NCBI GenBank assembly: GCA_003605065.1
Contig: QZJM01000050.1
Coordinates: 1-32,294, forward strand
Direction: 5' to 3'
DNA: 32,294 nucleotides
From: Dethiobacter sp.
GTDB lineage: Bacteria; Bacillota; Dethiobacteria; DTU022; UBA8154
Each line of letters starts with the position of its first letter. The first letter of the stretch is position 1. Positions 29,850 to 32,294 of the stretch are shown here, piece after piece. The notes under the pieces are model-generated. The model did not search any database and had not been told where the DNA came from. It worked only from the letters and a program-made list of their open reading frames with translations. The translations under genes were made by a program, and so were the position numbers.

Positions 29850-31122
29850 GCCTGTAGAGAGGATCGAGGGGCAGACGAGGGTGCCGGGAGACAAATCTAT
29901 TTCGCATCGGGCCCTGCTTTTTTCTTCTTTAACAGAGGACACAGTAGAGATTGAAAACCTTCTCGAAGCGGAGGATACTTTATCTACATTGAACTGTTTA
30001 AGGGAGCTGGGCGTAGAGTATGAAGGGGACGGGAAAAAATTAAAAGTAAAAGGAAAAGGTTTGCGCGGCTTTGAAGAGCCTGACAATGTCCTTAACGCAG
30101 GAAACTCGGGGACTACAGCGCGCCTTCTTGCGGGATTACTGGCAGGCCAGCCGTTTCACTCCACCTTAACAGGAGACGGTTCACTTAGAAGACGTCCCAT
30201 GAACAGGGTAACAGAACCCCTGAAGCAGATGGGTGCTTCCATCAACGGCAGAAATAACGGTGAGCTTCTACCCCTGTCTATTAGAGGATATGACCTGCTT
30301 CCCATTAACTACACCGTGCCTGTAGCCAGTTCCCAGGTAAAGTCCGCTCTCCTGATTGCAGCCCTATACAGCCGTGGGACATCTGAAATTATAGACCTTT
30401 ATAATACCAGGGATCATACCGAAAGAGCACTCCGTTACCTGGGTGCCAGGATTGAAAAGATGGGGAGGTGCCACATCATACTTAAAAGCCCTGTCAAACT
30501 AAAGGGTGACAGATTTCGTATTCCCGGCGACATTTCCGAAGCTGCCTTTTTAATCGTGGCTGCAGCGCTGGCTCCCCGTGGGGAACTGTACATCGAAGAT
30601 GTGGGTATTAACCCTTCCAGGACCGGCATTCTCGAAGTGCTGGAAAGAATGGGAGCCGATATCAGCATCTTAAATGAAAGAGAGTATAACTACGAACCGG
30701 TTGCCGATCTGCTCGTAAAAGGCGGCAGGAATTTAAAGGGGACTGAAATAGCCGGCGAAATGATCCCGCGGGTGATAGATGAGATACCTGTCCTGGCAGT
30801 GGCTGCCCTTTTTGCGGAAGGAGATACAGTCATTAAAGGGGCTGCTGAACTGCGGGTTAAAAAAACCGACCGCCTGAAATGCATCTCCCTTGAACTTCAG
30901 AAAATGGGGGCGTTGGTGGAAGAACTTCCCGATGGGCTGGTAATCAAGGGCGGTGCAAAACTTTCCGGCGCCCGATGTGAAAGTCACGGCGACCACCGTA
31001 TTGCCATGGCCCTGGCCACGGCAGCCCTTTTTGCTGAGAGCGAATCGGTAATCAATGGGGTGGAAGCAGTAAAGACTTCCTTCCCCGGTTTTTTTGACAT
31101 TATGAGCAGGCTCGCTTCTTAA
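29833..31122 (+). CDS. aroA: 5-enolpyruvylshikimate-3-phosphate synthase
   Basis: A 429-residue complete EPSP synthase, the sixth step of the shikimate pathway (shikimate-3-phosphate plus PEP). Motifs run in order: VPGDKSISHRALLFSSL near 20; LNAGNSGTTARLLAGLLAG near 90; LRRRPMNRVTEPLKQMG near 120; ASSQVKSALLIAALYSRG near 165; GDISEAAFLIVAAAL near 234; ELRVKKTDRLKCISLELQKM near 338; and the catalytic SHGDHRIAMALATAALFA near 381. No gap or frame problem is seen. Glyphosate sensitivity class was not determined. ATG 29833 is chosen; a TTG two codons earlier is possible. It lies at the end of the T-box leader, so its expression should follow the charging of aromatic tRNAs. Confidence 0.96.
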   Translation: MEITIKPVERIEGQTRVPGDKSISHRALLFSSLTEDTVEIENLLEAEDTLSTLNCLRELGVEYEGDGKKLKVKGKGLRGFEEPDNVLNAGNSGTTARLLAGLLAGQPFHSTLTGDGSLRRRPMNRVTEPLKQMGASINGRNNGELLPLSIRGYDLLPINYTVPVASSQVKSALLIAALYSRGTSEIIDLYNTRDHTERALRYLGARIEKMGRCHIILKSPVKLKGDRFRIPGDISEAAFLIVAAALAPRGELYIEDVGINPSRTGILEVLERMGADISILNEREYNYEPVADLLVKGGRNLKGTEIAGEMIPRVIDEIPVLAVAALFAEGDTVIKGAAELRVKKTDRLKCISLELQKMGALVEELPDGLVIKGGAKLSGARCESHGDHRIAMALATAALFAESESVINGVEAVKTSFPGFFDIMSRLAS

Positions 31123-31130
31123 TTTTATAA

Positions 31131-32056
31131 GGAAGTTCGCACACAGCCATTTTCACGTTAAAAATTGACAAGGGCAACAATTCCCACCATAACTTTGAGG
31201 AATTCGTCGGCACGGTTAAATTCATAGGGTCTTTATCGCTCAGCCATCACCCGGGACTCCTTACGGTACCTTTAGAAAAGTTTACCCCTCTTTCCATCGG
31301 TGGAGTCAGCGCCTACCGCAGCACAAAAAAGGTCTTCGGTGCCGAAAGGACGGTTGTTGTCACGTACAACGAGTCCCTTTACCTGGGCCGGATGCAGGGC
31401 CTGATCAAGCAGCTGCGCAGGGCCCAGTGCTCTTTAAGGGAACTGAAGAAAAAGTTGGAAGAACAAAACCGGCGCAAAAAGGGAAAGAAAATTAACCGTG
31501 ATTCGGCGCTGAAAAAAATTGCTGAGATACTATCACCACCTCTTGGTAAAATGGTACGCTATGAACTCCAGGGGGAAGATGTGCAGCTGAGCCTGAGTTA
31601 CCACTTTGACCACGACGCCCAGGAAGCTTATGCCCGCTCCCACTTCGGCAAGAACATTCTTTTTACCAACCAGCACGACTGGAGCACGGAAGAGATCGTT
31701 ACCGCCTACCGCGGCCAGGCCCCAGGATAGAAGATGCCTTCAAACTGATGAAGAATGCCCATTTTATCGGCTGGAGCCCCATGTTTCACTGGACCGACCA
31801 GAAGATCGGGGTCCACGGCTTTTACTGTGTTTTGGCCCTGACGCTGTTATCTCTCTTTGCCCGTGAGCTCCACCAAAAAGGGTTCGATGTCAGCATGGAA
31901 ACGGCTTTAAAGGAACTCTCCCGGGTCTACGAAGTGGCGCATATCTACTCACCGGAGTCCAAGCAGAAGGATGTTTTCACCCTGTCTGAGCGCTCGGAGC
32001 TGCAGCAAAAGCTGCTCGATGCTTTTGGGCTAACGGAGCGGCATGTGAATGGTTAA
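31131..32056 (+). pseudogene. IS1634-family transposase, 5' truncated and frameshifted
   Basis: The frame from 31131 reads FTLKIDKGNNSHHNFEEF, KFIGSLSLSHHPGLL, RTVVVTYNESLYLGRMQG, then a charged helix and NILFTNQHDWSTEEIVTAYR, where it stops at 31730. The next frame continues DAFKLMKNAHFIGWSPMFHW, TDQKIGVHGFYCVLALTLL to 32056, so one frameshift lies near 31720-31730. These are IS1634-type motifs (GNNS, VTYNE, HDWSTEEI.AYRGQ, HW-TDQKI..H.FYC). The first half with the first catalytic Asp is missing. Non-functional. Confidence 0.85.
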
Positions 32057-32089
32057 CAACAGGAACGCGAAGCTGCAAAGCCACATTTT

Positions 32090-32294
32090 ATGCCGATCCG
32101 CAGGGGTCTGTGCATTATAACTAGGAAAGTCACGCTAGAGGTCAAGGCCGTGGTAGACGAGAAAAAAACCTTCACCGACAGGCTAACGCCGAAAGAAATA
32201 AAAGGGTTCGAAAAGCGTTATGAACACATCCTCGAGAAAGGGTTCCTGGAAAACCCGCCACCGGTCAAAGTAAAAGGGAAACGGGGACGGGCAA
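32090..32294 (+). mobile_element. IS66-family transposase piece, cut by the window end
   Basis: ATG 32090 opens a frame that runs off the right edge: LTPKEIKGFEKRYEHILEKG then FLENPPPVKVKGKRGRA. F-x-x-RY-x-x-IL-x-x-G-x-x-ENPPP followed by KRGR is the conserved IS66 transposase segment that leads to the QSKARNLLDRL region. The part before residue 20 is not typical of IS66 and may be junction sequence. Whether the whole element is intact cannot be judged from here. Confidence 0.7.

Noticed and set aside
1-32294. tRNA, rRNA or tmRNA genes
   Set aside because: No T-loop/anticodon patterns or conserved rRNA stretches were noticed. The T-box segment is tRNA-sensing RNA, not a tRNA gene.

Overview
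The window looks like a chromosomal piece of an anaerobic, spore-former-type Firmicute (Clostridia, Peptococcaceae or Desulfotomaculum-like). The evidence is strong GGAGG ribosome sites, frequent TTG starts, sigma-A-type promoters (TTGACA/TATAAT), a T-box leader with an intrinsic terminator, a BirA-type operator on bioY, an Asp23/Gls24 protein, multi-cluster ferredoxins and many IS1634, IS66 and IS630 type transposase pieces. The genus is an inference. Both ends are cut inside mobile-element debris: an integrase fragment on the left and an IS66-type transposase on the right.

Bases 1-3430 are a decayed accessory zone. It holds an integrase stub, an antitoxin whose PIN toxin is fused by deletion to a HEPN remnant, a frameshifted unknown ORF, a bioY gene with a BirA operator, and an intact VapBC pair with a perfect 16-bp palindrome in its promoter. 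Bases 3479-11333 are a compact four-gene operon, a Wadjet (JetABCD/MksBEF-like SMC) plasmid-defence system in the order jetD-jetA-jetB-jetC, with every gene overlapping the next. JetC has a one-residue-short P-loop and an Asp-Asn in place of Asp-Glu in Walker B.

Bases 11475-19950 carry an AbrB-type permease, an MFS/MsrA pseudogene junction, and a dNTP triphosphohydrolase followed by an archaeal (methanogen)-type thymidylate-synthase-like gene. A MacAB-type export operon follows; its adaptor is an internally duplicated, N-terminally damaged protein. Bases 19937-26990 are a second accessory zone. It has three more toxin-antitoxin pairs (MazF-type, PIN/AbrB, Doc/AbrB), each antitoxin upstream of its toxin on the minus strand. 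It also holds a beheaded arsenite methyltransferase, HicA/HicB and SEC-C remnants, a DUF6904-like gene, an N-terminally truncated IS630 transposase, and three near-identical copies of a roughly 40-bp repeat.

Bases 26996-32294 return to more ordinary genes: a wHTH plus multi-[4Fe-4S] protein, an Asp23-family protein and aroA (EPSP synthase). aroA sits behind a long leader that I read as two stacked T-box sensing domains, the first with a Phe (TTC) and the second with a Tyr (TAC) specifier, sharing one antiterminator/terminator. Between the leader and aroA lies what looks like the scar of a deleted gene. No rRNA, tRNA or CRISPR array was seen.
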